This document shows, piece after piece, positions 1 through 10,800 of a stretch of DNA of 64,000 bases. The notes beneath the pieces are model-generated. The model was not told the DNA's origin, made no database searches, and saw nothing but the letters and a program-made list of their open reading frames with translations. How positions within the stretch are numbered: position 1 is the stretch's first letter; each line of letters opens with the position of its first letter. Origin of the DNA: Physcomitrium patens (taxonomy: Eukaryota > Streptophyta > Bryopsida > Funariales > Funariaceae); NCBI RefSeq assembly GCF_000002425.4, contig NC_037272.1, positions 12,598,174-12,662,173 of the forward strand. The letters are read 5' to 3'. Position numbers and translations under genes: made by a program.

Positions 1-260
1 AAGTACAAAGCAGTATTGAAGGTTAACAGTTTGGGTTGTACGGGGTTCTCTGTAATGTCTAGAGACCTACCGGCTGGGGCAAAAAGGACTTTGACAAGCA
101 GTCGAAGAGCACCCGTATAGATTTACGGTACATTGTTGCAGTCGTTTATATTCCAGCAGTCAAAAACTGATAGACTGCTTGACTATCGGCGAATCTCCAT
201 ACTACCTTCTACAGCCAAACGCCCGGCGCGTTCTTGAGCAGGAAAGTACGTAATACGACA
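1..260 (+). repeat. 3' part of a family A LTR, cut by the window edge
   Basis: This stretch aligns by eye with the last 260 bp of the complete LTR at 9071-10150, from the shared AAGCGGTATT-like stretch to the terminal AATACGACA. It ends at 260 in CA, as LTRs do. The bases that follow belong to a protease reading frame on the other strand, so the LTR end lies inside, or was recombined into, the minus-strand remnant. The upstream part of the LTR is outside the window. Confidence 0.75.
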
Positions 261-1798
261 CCGTAATATAAGGTTGTCCTAAAATCAACGGATAAGACGT
301 TGTATCTTGAACAAAGAAATGTTGCTCCGTCACAACATCCCCAATCCGAATTTTGACATCCGGACAAGCTCTATATAGTTCACCTCGTGTGTTATTAACT
401 GCTCGAATTGCCCATCCAAGTTCCATATCAATTGGCCATTTTTGCTTCTTATAAAGATCTTTAGACATGAGATTTATTTCAGAACCATGGTCGACTAAAG
501 CAACTATTGGTTCTTCTATACCTCCTACTTTTACCAATACCTCAGTAGTTGCCCTTGCCCAATGCTTTTGAGTATAGTGGCTCAAAGTTTCGATTTCTTT
601 ATCACTAGAATCTTCAAAATGTACTCGTTGATTATATCCATTCTTTTCATTTGTTGGTTACTTGTAACCAATATCAACCTCTTCTTCATCTTTATATATT
701 CTTGCATCAATAGCATGACTCATTCTAGTTTTACCCATTAATTGCCTCTTTCGCTTAATGCTGTCAATGATGACATCATGAAAATCCCTCTTTGTAATTC
801 CCAAGACTTCTTTCAAAGTGAATTCCACCTTAGCGTTTAATATACGTTCTTCCAGCAGCCCTTTCAAATCTGTTGCCACTTCAATGTCAGAAAGTAGCTT
901 ATAAGCAATTGATTTGCCTTTATCTTTTGTCTCCTTTGTTTTTTCTCCCAATGATGCTGAGGTATCCTTTACAGGCAATTCTTGTGAAGCTGCCTCACGA
1001 GCCTTATCTCCTCGAGTTTGCCTCTTAGAAGAATTTCCTTCTCTAGTATCATCAAAATTTCCTCGTCTCTTTTCTTCCATCAAAGCTTCATGTTGGCTCT
1101 TAGCAATATATGCATGAACTGAAAGAGACTCAATAAGATCCTCCCAACCTGTTCTACCTCGTATTGTAGCTGCAGTTCTCAATAACGGTTCTTGAGGTAA
1201 TTTCCCTTCTTGCATTGTAGAAACGGTAGAAGTCCAAAACTCACTAGTTACTGTACTTCCACTAATTTCATCATCTACTCTAGCACCATAACTTGCACTT
1301 TCTCGTGCTGCTGTTTCATGCTCTTTTAGGGAATCTTAAACTAATGCTCTCATTCCTTCCTTACCAAAATTGGTTTGAAGAAGATCCTTTCTATTTTTCA
1401 ATGCTATCTTCCCATCTTTCCAGCAAATAATTCCCTGCCATATCATATTATTAAATTCATTGCAATCTTTTCTAATGTGTAAAGCATCATCACACCAAAT
1501 GCATCTTTGTACATATCGTTGTTTTGAAACATTCTTCGAATTGTTTATAGAAGTATTCTCTTCAAGTTTTACTAATTTGATTTGAAGATCTCGCATTCCT
1601 CGTATAATTTCTTCCATACCCATATCTGCTTTCTTTGACAAGGATGTCGAAGGTTGAACTGTAGGCATTGTTGGTGGTGTTGTATGTATTGGAGCTTTGG
1701 GTGCTTGTACTGTTTTCGGAATATTGCTCCTCTCCTTCCTCCTTTCTTTTTTTGTAAGCAACCCCACCGCATCTTCAACGTTCTTCCACTTTTTATGT
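261..1798 (-). pseudogene. Ty3/Gypsy family A gag-protease remnant, minus strand
   Basis: Reading leftward, one frame runs through three open pieces: 1767-1336 (Gag C-terminal part with zinc knuckle CIWCDDALHIRKDC, a CX2CX4HX4C pattern), 1215-658 (charged Gag/linker region) and 585-202 (aspartic protease with VALVDHGSEINLMS and the flap-side LILGQPYIT). The two interrupting stops, at 1336-1338 and 658-660, stand where the sister copy at 3135-5424 has CAA codons, so both look like CAA to TAA changes. The remnant starts abruptly in mid-Gag, joined to an inverted LTR near 1800. It ends abruptly at 261 after the protease core, where LTR sequence begins. It has no RT, RNase H or integrase and is non-functional. 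Confidence 0.8.
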
Positions 1799-1805
1799 AA
1801 GCAAC

Positions 1806-3055
1806 CCTACCGTAAATCTATACGGATGCCCTTTGACTGCTTGTCGAAGTCCCTTTTGCCCTAGCCGATAGGTCTCTCGACGTTACAGAGAACCCCGAAC
1901 AACCCAATCTGCTAATCTCCGATACCGCTTTGTACTTACAATCTTGTATCCACTGACTATCTTGTTAGATTAACCCAATAAATTTCATTCACTCCACATA
2001 GTCAATCCTATAGACACCCTTTTAATCCTTCAATCACAGACGTAACTCGATTTCACAAAATAGTGAGGAGTGATCACACCCACTTCATTAAAAATCCCGA
2101 TTCACCATTACAACATTGACTTCACCAACGATTGCCTCAGTCTTCCCAAAACTCTATGAAGAAGAAAAATCCAATTCTCCGTCTTTTCTTCCTTGACCCG
2201 AAGCATGAAGCTCCTCTCCAATCCCCTTAATCTCCAAAAACCTCCAATGAAAACCGAACTAGTAACCTTGAAAAAAGCTTGAAGTTAGCTCCTTGATCCA
2301 AAAAAACCCCCCCCCCCCTCTCTCTGCTCTGAAAAAAAAAAACCCCCCCAAAAACTTATTCCCCTCCTAACCTTATCCTCTGAATTTCTTTAATCTTCCG
2401 TCTTGAATCCGGAATTGGCTCCCGCCGTCAGAGCTTAGATCCGAAATTGGCTCTCGCTATCAAAGCTTTCTCCTCCGTTTTTACCTTTAAGAGATCCATT
2501 TACCGAAAACAACGTTCCCTGAAACAGAGAATAGGACAGCCTGAAACAGAATCGAACCCCGTAATCGGGACCACATTGAGTCGCTTGACCAATTCAGGTC
2601 TCATATTAGATAAGAGTCTAGTAGTAAGACCCGGATTTTCCCGTAATCAGACTGCATTGGGTTGCCTGACCAATACAGGTCTCATATTGGATAAGAGGAC
2701 TCGGAGTAAGACTTGGATTTTTCCGTAATTAGACTACATTGGGTCGCCCGACCAATACAGGTCTCATATTGGATAAGAGGACCCGGATTGGATTCTCGAA
2801 ATTAGATCCAATTGGCTCTTCGAACCAGGCTCAACCATCACGTGAATTGGTCCTTTCCCTTCCTGCTAACTCCTGTTATTGGAATCGAACGGAGCATTTC
2901 AGTATGCCGCAGCTGACTGTAACGGGGTGACTGAACCTCGCCACTCAGTATTTGCACTGGAGTTGGTCGTTGCTCCCAATATTGGAGGTAACTGAACATT
3001 AATAAAATTTCCATTTCTTTATATTTTCACGGTATACTCGTACTACAACACGACA
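1806..3055 (-). repeat. Inverted family A LTR, 3' end missing
   Basis: This is the reverse complement of the LTR at 9071-10150. Its right end (3037-3055, CTCGTACTACAACACGACA) matches the reverse complement of the start of that LTR. Its left end stops about 130 bp short of the LTR terminus and joins mid-Gag sequence. It is longer than the corresponding part of the right LTR, partly because an internal tandem repeat (2570 to about 2800) has three units here and one there. It also holds short C-rich and A-rich runs near 2310-2350. Open stretches inside it are repeat-derived and not genes. Confidence 0.75.
2570..2802. repeat. 81-bp tandem repeat, about 3 units, inside the LTR
   Basis: Units begin at 2570, 2651 and 2733, each with ACxxCATTGxGTxGC, then TGACCAATxCAGGTCTCATATT and a GATAAGAG tail. 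The third unit is partial. The right LTR (9326-9410) has only one equivalent unit in the opposite orientation. Confidence 0.8.
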
Positions 3056-3088
3056 ACATTCTAAAGCAGGAAAGCACGTAATACGACA
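3056..3088 (+). repeat. Remnant of the plus-strand element's 5' LTR
   Basis: About 33 bp matching the very end of the family A LTR (GCAGGAAAGCACGTAATACG, then ACA) lie between the inverted LTR and the internal region of the plus-strand element. The rest of the 5' LTR is absent, apparently replaced by the inverted LTR. The next bases (TAAGTGGTAAACCAGAC) sit where a primer binding site should be, but I do not match them to a specific tRNA. Confidence 0.65.
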
Positions 3089-3134
3089 TAAGTGGTAAAC
3101 CAGACATGAAAGCTTATGTCGAAGGTATTGGATT

Positions 3135-4860
3135 TTGTTTGATTTTATTTTTATTTTTATGGAGAATGAAAATAAAAATTTTGAAGGATCTTTGGAAGGA
3201 GTTTCTGATGGGGGTTCTTCTAAAGGACAAGGTATGCACTTGGATCCATCTATTGCTAGTATGTTTCAAGCCTTCTCAATATCAATGCACCAACAGCAAA
3301 GCAATGATCGAAAGGAAGCTTTGGCAACCAAAGCATTGCAAGCAGTGGTCAATAAAATTGATCAATTTGATGGAAGGAATATTTCAAGGTATTTAAGATG
3401 TTATGTTCATAAAATAGAATTAAATCGGGCTTCTGAGAAGAAAATGGTTGAATCTTTTGGACTTGCCACGATACCGGAGATAAGAGACCATATTACATCG
3501 ATTACGGATCGTTATTGGAATTCATGGGAGGTATTTTCACATGCATTAAAAGACGAATATTTCTTAGAAGATGCTGATGGTATTACTAAGAAGCTGTTTC
3601 TGGAATGGATTGAACGGCCTAATAAGAATTTGCAAGCAACAGAGCTACTAAGGGAATTTGTGAGGCAGTACTCTCAATTATCGAAGGTAGAAAAATTGAC
3701 ATTGGAGCCGAACAAAGTTGATCTATTTCTTCAAGCTGTTGATGGAGGATTGCAAGAGAAATTAGAACCCCTTCTTGAAGACAAAGAAGAAGATGAAGGA
3801 TTGACAACAAAGTGGAAGAACATTGAAGATGCAATGAGATTGCTTTCAAAAAGAGAAAGGAGGAAGGATAGGAGCAATATTCCGAAAACAGTACAAGCAC
3901 CCAAAAGCTCCAGTACATACAACACCACCAACAATGCCTACAGTTCAACCTTCAATATCCTTATCAAAGAAAGCAGATATGGAGATGGAAGAAATTATAC
4001 GAGGAATGCGAGATCTTCAAATCAAATTGACAAGACTTGAAGAGAATACTTCTACAAACAATTCAAAGAATGTTTCAAAACAAGGATATGTACAAAGATA
4101 CATTTAGTGTAATGACGCTTTACACACTAGAAAAGATTGCAATGAATTTAATAATACGATACGGCAAGGAATTATTTGCTGGAAAGATGGGAAGATAGCA
4201 TTAAAAGATAGGGAGGATCTTTTTCAAACCAATTTTGGCAAGGGAGGAATGAGAGCATTAATTCAAGATTACTTAAAAGAACATGAAACAGTAGCACGAG
4301 AAAGTGCAAGTTATGGTGCTAGAGTAGATGATGACCTTGGTGGAAGTACGGAAACTAGTGAGTTTTGGGCTTCTGCCGTTTCTACAATGCAAGAAGGGAA
4401 TTTACCTCGAGAAGCGTTATTGGGGACTGCAGCTACAATACGAGGTGCAACATGTTAGGAGGATCCTGTTGAGACTCTTTCAGTTCATGCATATATTGCT
4501 AAGAGCCAACATGAAGCTTTGATGGAAGAAAAGAGACGAGAAAATTTTGATGATACTAGAGAAGGAAATTCTCCTAAGAGGCAAACTCAAGGAGACAAGG
4601 CTCGGAAGGCAGCTTCACAAGAATTGCTTGTAAAAGATACCTCAGCATCATTGGAAGAAAAAACAAGGGAGACAAAAGATAAAGGCAAATCAATTGCTTA
4701 TAAGCTACTTTCTGACATTGAAGCGGCAACAAATTTGAAAAGGGTATTGGAAGAACGTATATTAATCGCTAAGGTGGAATTCACATAGAAAGAAGTTTTG
4801 GGAATTGCAAAGAAGGAGTTTCATGATGTTATCATTGACAATATTAAACGAAAGAGGTAA
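3135..4860 (+). pseudogene. family A Gag, frameshifted
   Basis: The first open part (3135-4040, about 301 codons) is the Gag body. Near 3900-3904 it has one more A than the minus-strand sister (CCCAAAAGCTCC against CCCAAAGCTCC), which throws translation out of frame. The true frame continues from about 3906 through 4249-4458, 4519-4788 and 4864 on, broken by TAG or TAA codons near 4109, 4456, 4786 and 4858. The first cysteine of the zinc knuckle (about 4109) is lost: the sister reads CIWCDDALH, while here a stop takes the place of the tryptophan region. Gag would form the retrotransposon's cytoplasmic particle. Confidence 0.75.
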
Positions 4861-4863
4861 TTA

Positions 4864-5424
4864 ATGGGTAAAACTGGAATGAGTCATGCTATTGATGCAA
4901 GAATATATAAAGATGAAGAAGAGGTTGATATTGGTTACAAGCAACTATTAAATGAAAAGAATGGGTATAATCAACGAGTACGTTTCGAAGAATATAGTGA
5001 TAAGGAAATAGAAACTTTGAGGAATAATACTCGAAAGCATTGGGCAAGGCCAACTACTGAGGTATTGGTGAAAGTAAGAGATATAGAAGAACCAATAGTT
5101 GCTTTGGTGGACCATGGTTTTGAAATAAATCTCATGTCTAAAGATCTTTATAAGAAGCAAAAATGGCCAATTGATATGGAACATGGATGGACAATACAAG
5201 CAGCTAATAACACACGGGGCGAATTATATGGAGCTTGTCCGGATGTCAAAATTTGGATTGGGGATGTTGCAACGGAGCAACATTTCTTTGTTCAAGATAC
5301 AACGTCTTATCCGTTGATTTTAGGACAACCTTATATTACGGCAATACGGATGGAAACAAAAGTACTTGACGATGGTTCTGCTTATACAAGGGTACGTAGT
5401 AAAGATGGGAGGAAAGCTGTATAA
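4864..5424 (+). pseudogene. family A retropepsin-like protease with DHG active site
   Basis: The open stretch of 186 codons contains EPIVALVDHGFEINLMS near codons 77-93 and PLILGQPYIT near 145-154, the core and C-terminal strands of a retroviral-type aspartic protease. The usual D-T/S-G triad reads D-H-G here (5110-5118) and also in the minus-strand sister (about 484-492), so this is a family trait and not a chance mutation. A TAA ends the frame at 5422-5424. Whether the DHG form is catalytic cannot be told from sequence. Confidence 0.75.
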
Positions 5425-5609
5425 TTTCTAACAGTATCTCCTAACCATGAACGAAATCAAGATAGGTTGAGGGAAAAACCATTGCCAAAGATTGTTGAAG
5501 GATTTAAGGATTTTGGGGAGGTACCACTATAAAGAGAGATTATAGAGGTACAAAAGAGGAGGTACTCTCGCGAGATGAAGGTGCCTTTGATGCGAGTTTT
5601 ATTGGTATA

Positions 5610-7049
5610 TTGGAGAATGGAAATATTATGTATAAGAAAGTTGATGATTTTAAAAGAAAAGAAAGAAAAAGATTATATGATATTGAAGGACAGTTACGCA
5701 AGATAGGTACATTGCAAGATCATGAGAGGATTTTGGGTGTTTATGAAGAAAATGGGCTGGAAGATTCATTGGAATTGATTACATCTATTGGGTTAGGGGA
5801 TAATGATAAGATTGTTGAGATTCATTCGAGAGAGGTTTATACCATGCTTGAATCTTTTCAAGCACCAGAAGTCACAGTAGAGACGAGATATAAAACGGCA
5901 GATAAGAAGGTAAAGCCTGTTGCCGGACCATTACCAAAGGATTCTAAAGAACAAATGGGAGAAGCATCAAAAGAAGCAAGTTTAAGAGATCCAATGAGTA
6001 TTGGACATCAGTTTACTGAAGAGACTTTTGAAGAATTGAAGATTGGTTCTGATGGTTCTTTATTGCCGGAGGAAATTACTTGCTTCAAAAAGATGTTGGA
6101 TAAACAAGGTAGATCGTTTGCCTTCGAATCTCATGAAATTGGGTGTGTCGATCTCAATATTATAACACCTATGGTTATCTTCACTGTACCACATGTACCT
6201 TGGAATCTAAGACCGATTCCAGTACCGAGGACACATTTACCTAAATTAGTGGAACTATTAAAAGAAAAGATAAAGATAAAAATATTAGAACCCTCATTTG
6301 CGCCGTATTCTAGTCGATGGTTTACGGTACCTAAGAAGAATGGGTCACTACGGTTTATTCAAGATATGCAACCAGTGAATGCAGTAACTGTCAGGAATGT
6401 AGGAATTGGACCAATTCTGAATGCATTTACTGAGGCATTTGCAAGAAGGGCGATCTATTCAATGGGTGACTTGTATTCAGGTTATGATCAATTTCAAATT
6501 GCTGAAGGAAGTAGAGATATGATGACGATGAGGATTCCACTTGGATTGGTTAGAATGTGCATTCTTCCTCAAGGCGCGACCAACTCAGTTGCGCATATGA
6601 CGAATGGGATGAATAAGGTATTGAGAGATTTTATTCCGGAGAAGACTATACCTTTTCTGGATGATGTTCCTATAAAAGGATGTAGAGAAGGAGACAAAGA
6701 TAAAACTTTAGATAAGAGGGGATGTCGCAAATATGTTGTTGATCATATACAAAATTGTGAAAAGATTTTAACTCGGCTTGGAGAAGTTCATCTTACATTA
6801 TCGGATATGAAGTCCGTATTTGGAGTACAAGAGGTTGTGATTGTTGGACATTTATGTGGATCTTATGGAAGAAAACCAGATTCGACTAAAGTTGATGCAA
6901 ATGGAAGGATGAAAGAGGATTGTGATTCTTTAACAAAGGTTCGCAGGTTTTTAGGTTCATGTGTATTTTATCGAATCTGGATCCCTCATTATGCTCACAT
7001 AGCAGATCCATTATATGAACTGTTATACAAGAGTTATCGATTTAAATGA
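5610..7049 (+). pseudogene. family A reverse transcriptase
   Basis: An open stretch of 479 codons carries an N-terminal linker followed by the RT fingers and palm: VPKKNGSLRFIQDMQPVN, the catalytic IYSMGDLYSGYDQF block, PQGATNSVAHM, and the metal-binding box read as FLDD (6654-6665) where most Gypsy elements have YxDD. VRRFLGSCVFYRIWIP then marks the connection to RNase H. The stop at its end lies where a TGG codon is expected, and the frame continues unchanged into RNase H. RT copies the element's RNA into DNA inside the particle. Confidence 0.85.
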
Positions 7050-7754
7050 GAAGAAAGGCATATTCAGGCAATGCAAAGATTGAAGAAATTATTGATGTCA
7101 TCTCCAATATTGAGGAAGGTTGATTATAAGTGCAATAGACCAGTGATTCTTACTGTGGACGCTAGTCCAATTGCCATTGGATGGACTGTGGGTCAAGATG
7201 ATTCAAATGGGAGTAGATTTGCAGTTTGATTTGTGGCTAAAGTTTTAAGTATTCGTCAGCGTGCATATTCGCAAGTCAAAAGAGAACTTTGGGGAGTCGT
7301 TTCAGCTATGAAAGCTGAAAAGGACTATTTGATTGGGGCAGTAGTAGTAATTGAAACAGATTGCTTGCCATTGCTTGGAATGATTATTAACTGTTCGACG
7401 CCAGATATTGTGATGTTGAGATGGATTGCTTATATTAAGTCACTAAATCTAGAATTTAAGCATATTACTGGAAAAGACAATTTAGTAGCAAACCTGCTAT
7501 CTCGAGCAAGATACGAGAGGGAGGACGAAATGGTTGAAGACATTGATGACGTCGGATTGAAATTCTATTCAATATCAAATCTCAACAGAGAAGACAAGCT
7601 ATTTCTTGAAGAATCTTATGAAGGAGAACTATTGAAAATTGATCATTACTTGAATACCTTGACTAAGCAGAGGAATTGGTCTACAGAAAAATTCAAACAA
7701 ATAAGAAAAAAAGCATATGGATTTTTGCTTCGAGATGGATTCTTATGGAAGTGA
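7050..7754 (+). pseudogene. family A RNase H
   Basis: The frame of the RT continues. VILTVDASPIAIGW (first acidic residue), KRELWGVVSAM (the glutamate), VIETDCLPL (second aspartate) and the tail HITGKDNLVANLLSR are the expected RNase H landmarks in order. TGA codons at 7048-7050, 7228-7230 and 7752-7754 interrupt the same frame. RNase H removes the RNA strand during reverse transcription. Confidence 0.8.
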
Positions 7755-9008
7755 CCGAAGAAAGGAATTAGGATGCCACAACGAGTGACAGGCAAAAAGA
7801 AAGAAAAACTAAAATTATTAAAAGAGTTTTATGATAGTTTATAGGCAGGGCATAGAGAAATCTGGGCTACTTTTGCTAAACTCAAGGAACGATATTGGTG
7901 GAAAAATATGTATCGAGATGTGCTCTCATTTGTAGAGTCATGTAAAATCTGTCAATCGTATTCTAATATCCGACATCGAGATGGTCTTCATCCTACGTAT
8001 CCTTTGACTATTCATTTTAAATGGTTTGTTGATTTGGTTATTATGCCAATTGGGTTATGACAGATGAGATATTTGGTCTTAGCTCGTGAAGATTTATCAA
8101 ATCAAGTAGAAAGAAGAGCATTGAAGACAAAATCTACAGAGGGGATTTGTAGGTTTTTGCTTGAAGATGTCATTTGCCGCTACGGATGCATAGGAAAAAT
8201 CACTGCAGATCATGGAGAATTAAATGCACAAGAAGGTCGTAAATTCTTTGAAAGATGTGGAGTTAAACTATCACTGATTAGTGCTTATAATCCACAAGGG
8301 AATGCAAAAAGCGAACGTGGTCACCTACCGATTGTGAAAGCATTAGTTAAAGCTTGTAATGGAAAAATTAGAGAGTGGCCATGGCTTTTGTCATTTGCAT
8401 TATGGATTGATCAAACAACACATAGTTTGGTGACAGGATATATGCCAGTAGAACTTATGACAGGTCGAAAACCAATTATGTCGATTGAAGAAAAGGTACT
8501 TACTTGGAGTATGCTATCGTGGGAAGATGGATTGGCAAGAGAAGAACTTCTGGCTATTAGGATTCGACAATTGGAGCAAAGATCGGAAGATGTGCAAATA
8601 GCATTGGAAAGGTTAAAAAGAGCAAGGTTACAAAATAAGGCGCGATTCGATAAGCAACATCGATCGAGACCTAAAGCAATTGAAGAAGGTGATTGGATAC
8701 TTATTTATGATAGTAGTCTGGACAACCAATATAGCACTTTACGGAAGTTTTCAAAACGTTGGTTTGGACCGTATGTAGTAATAACTGTTCATGATAATGT
8801 GACTTACTCATTACGGGAGTTAGATGGCACAAGGTTAAAAATACCAATTACAGGGAAGAGATTGAAATTGTTTAAACAAAGAAATACAAAAATGAATTTG
8901 GAAGGCCTTAATGAAGGTATAGAGATTCCACAGCAAGAAGATGAAAGTGATTTGGATAATGAAGGTGACGAAGACGAATTGGACAAAAACATAAAGAATA
9001 TATTCTAA
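7755..9008 (+). pseudogene. family A integrase
   Basis: The same frame as RNase H holds a zinc-binding H..H..C..C region (GHREIWATFAKLKERYWW and ESCKICQ), the first catalytic Asp in KWFVDLVIMP, the second in KITADHGELN, and the Glu in NPQGNAKSERGH about 35 residues on. A strongly charged C-terminus (DESDLDNEGDEDELD) ends the frame at 9008. Stops at 7842-7844 and 8058-8060 break the N-terminal half. There is no chromodomain. Integrase would insert the DNA copy into the genome. Confidence 0.85.
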
Positions 9009-9058
9009 ATCAAACAGCAATTGGATAAATTGGTGCATATCGGAGGATGCACAAGTTC

Positions 9059-9070
9059 AAAGGGAGTGGA
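9059..9070 (+). promoter_or_regulatory. Polypurine tract of family A element
   Basis: AAAGGGAGTGGA directly precedes the TGTCATG start of the 3' LTR, the position and composition expected of the plus-strand primer. Confidence 0.6.
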
Positions 9071-9532
9071 TGTCATGTTGTAACACGAGTATATCGTGAA
9101 AATATAAAGAAAGGGGATTTTTATTAATGTTCAATTACCTCGAATAATGGGAGCAACGACCGATTCTAGTGCCAATATTCAGGGGCTAGTTCAGACACCC
9201 TGTCACAGTCGGTCAATGCATATTTACTAGTAATGAAATGCTCCGTTCGAGTCTAATAGTGGGAGTCAACAGAATCAAAAGGACTAAATCGAGACTGAGC
9301 AAGCTTGACACGAAGGACTAATTTGACTCAATTACGGGAACATCCAGGTCTTACTATGGACCTCTTAGCCAATATGAGACTTGATTTGGTCGGGCGACTC
9401 AATGTGGTCCCAATTATGGGGTTTTCTTTTTTATAAGGTTTTGGAGAAGACGGAGGCAATTGTTGCTGAAAGTCAGTATTGTATTGGTGAACTGGATTTT
9501 TTTTTTTTTTTTTTTTCCCCCGGAAGGAAAGG

Positions 9533-9577
<45 letters not shown>

Positions 9578-10150
9578 ATTCGAAAATGGTTAGGGTGGAG
9601 GAGAGGATTCAGAGATTCGGGAATTAGGGAGGTTAAGAAGAAGGGAGGATACAAGGTTTTTGAGTAGGGGTCAGAAAAGGAACTTCTGGCAATCAATGCT
9701 GAAAGGTCGATGTGTTAGACTAGTGAATCGGGGTTTTAATGAAGTGGGTGTGATTATTCTTGATTGTTTTGTGAAATCGAAGTTACATCTGTGATTGAAG
9801 AATTAAAAGGGTGTGTATAGGATTGAGTATGCAGAGTGAATTAAAATTTTTGGGTTAATCTAACAAGACAGTCAGTGGATACAAGATCGTGAGTATAAAG
9901 CGGTATTAGAGATTAGCAGATTGGGTTATTCGGGGTTCTCTATAACGTCTAGAGACCTACCGACTGGGACAAAAAGGATTTCAGTGAGCAGTCAAAGGAC
10001 ATCCGTATAGACTTATGGTATATTTTTACAATCGTTTATATTCCAACAGTCAAAAATCAATAGACTGCTTGAATATTAACAAATCTCTATACTACCTTCT
10101 ACAGCCAGATGCCTGGTGCGTTCTCGAGCAGAAAAGTACGTAATACGACA
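9071..10150 (+). repeat. Complete family A 3' LTR (1080 bp)
   Basis: It begins TGTCATGTTGTAACACGAG after the polypurine tract and ends GTACGTAATACGACA, giving TG...CA termini. A T run (about 9499-9516) and a long A run (about 9532-9576) lie in its middle and are probably variable. Its end matches 1-260 and 3056-3088, and its reverse complement matches 1806-3055. I could not identify a target duplication because the left end is rearranged. Confidence 0.85.
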
Positions 10151-10395
10151 ACACCAGTTTCAGCAATAATACCTTCGGAGATACCTTTGAAATTGATAGA
10201 AGAATGGCAAAAGATGTTGGAAGAGCATGACAATCAAATTGGCCACTAAGAATCTCAGATACAGAAATTGGATTTGTTGAATGAAGATCTGACGGTACGT
10301 TTGGATGGAGAACCATCGAACATCAAGGCAGCCAACGAAGATGTAAAGAGGAGAAGGTCACCAATTCAAAGGGTGATAAGCCAACGCCATTGATT
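10151..10395 (+). pseudogene. Unrecognised coding relic at the right flank
   Basis: Reading from 10151 (ACA CCA GTT ...) the frame is open for about 31 codons, has one TAA near 10247, and stays open to a TGA near 10390. The text is lysine- and glutamate-rich with a heptad-like look (LKLIEEWQKMLEEHDNQ, then QKLDLLNEDL), suggesting a coiled coil such as occurs in Gag proteins or cytoskeletal linkers. It begins exactly at the LTR end, so it is probably the interrupted target, perhaps an older retroelement. I do not recognise the family. Confidence 0.35.
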
Positions 10396-10678
10396 GAAGA
10401 AGCCAACGTTGCTATGTCTTTATAAGTTGAGGCTAAATAATATTTGTAAGGACGCTGCACAATTAGGAGTGGTGCTATGTAGAATATGTAAATAAACTTT
10501 GTGGTAAGTTATTGGTTGGTTATTGACAACCTTGAGAATTAGACTCATGATTAGGCAATTTAGTTGATAACAATAGGTTGTTAGAGGAATAAATGGTTAA
10601 GAATTCAAAAGATCATAACCTTTGGAATCCACTGGCTGACGGATCATCTTTTTGGTAGGATAAATAGGTTGAGGAAAG
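10396..10678. other. No gene seen
   Basis: Moderately AT-rich sequence with no open frame of note, no recognisable repeat family and no RNA-gene motif. Confidence 0.5.
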
Positions 10679-10800
10679 TAAGCCGAGAGCCAGATTGTGA
10701 GAGTCATAAGTCGAGAGCCAGGCTGTGAAAGTTATTAGCCGAGGGCCAGATTATGAGAGTCGTAAGCCGAGAGCCAAACTGTGAGAGTCATAAGCCGGGG
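10679..10800. repeat. 28-bp tandem repeat, 4.4 units
   Basis: Units start at 10679, 10707, 10735, 10763 and a partial one at 10791. The consensus is TAAGCCGAGAGCCAGATTGT followed by GAGAGTCA. The units differ at a few positions each, so this is a small, fairly old minisatellite. Confidence 0.85.

Larger units (their letters stand above)
3056..10150 (+). mobile_element. Ty3/Gypsy LTR retrotransposon (family A), decayed, 5' LTR lost
   Basis: The order is LTR remnant, Gag, protease, RT, RNase H, integrase, polypurine tract and a complete 3' LTR. Integrase after RNase H places it in Ty3/Gypsy. No chromodomain is visible; the C-terminus after integrase is acidic. Stops and frameshifts occur in every domain, so it is not autonomous. 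A related fragment lies inverted at its left (261-3055). The bases right of the 3' LTR (10151 on) belong to a different relic, which was probably the insertion target. Confidence 0.85.

Noticed and set aside
2447..2930. Open frames with repeated TGLILDKRT text
   Set aside because: They are translations of the 81-bp LTR tandem repeat, not a protein gene.
8804..9038. Minus-strand frames over the integrase end
   Set aside because: Shadows of the acidic integrase C-terminus on the other strand.
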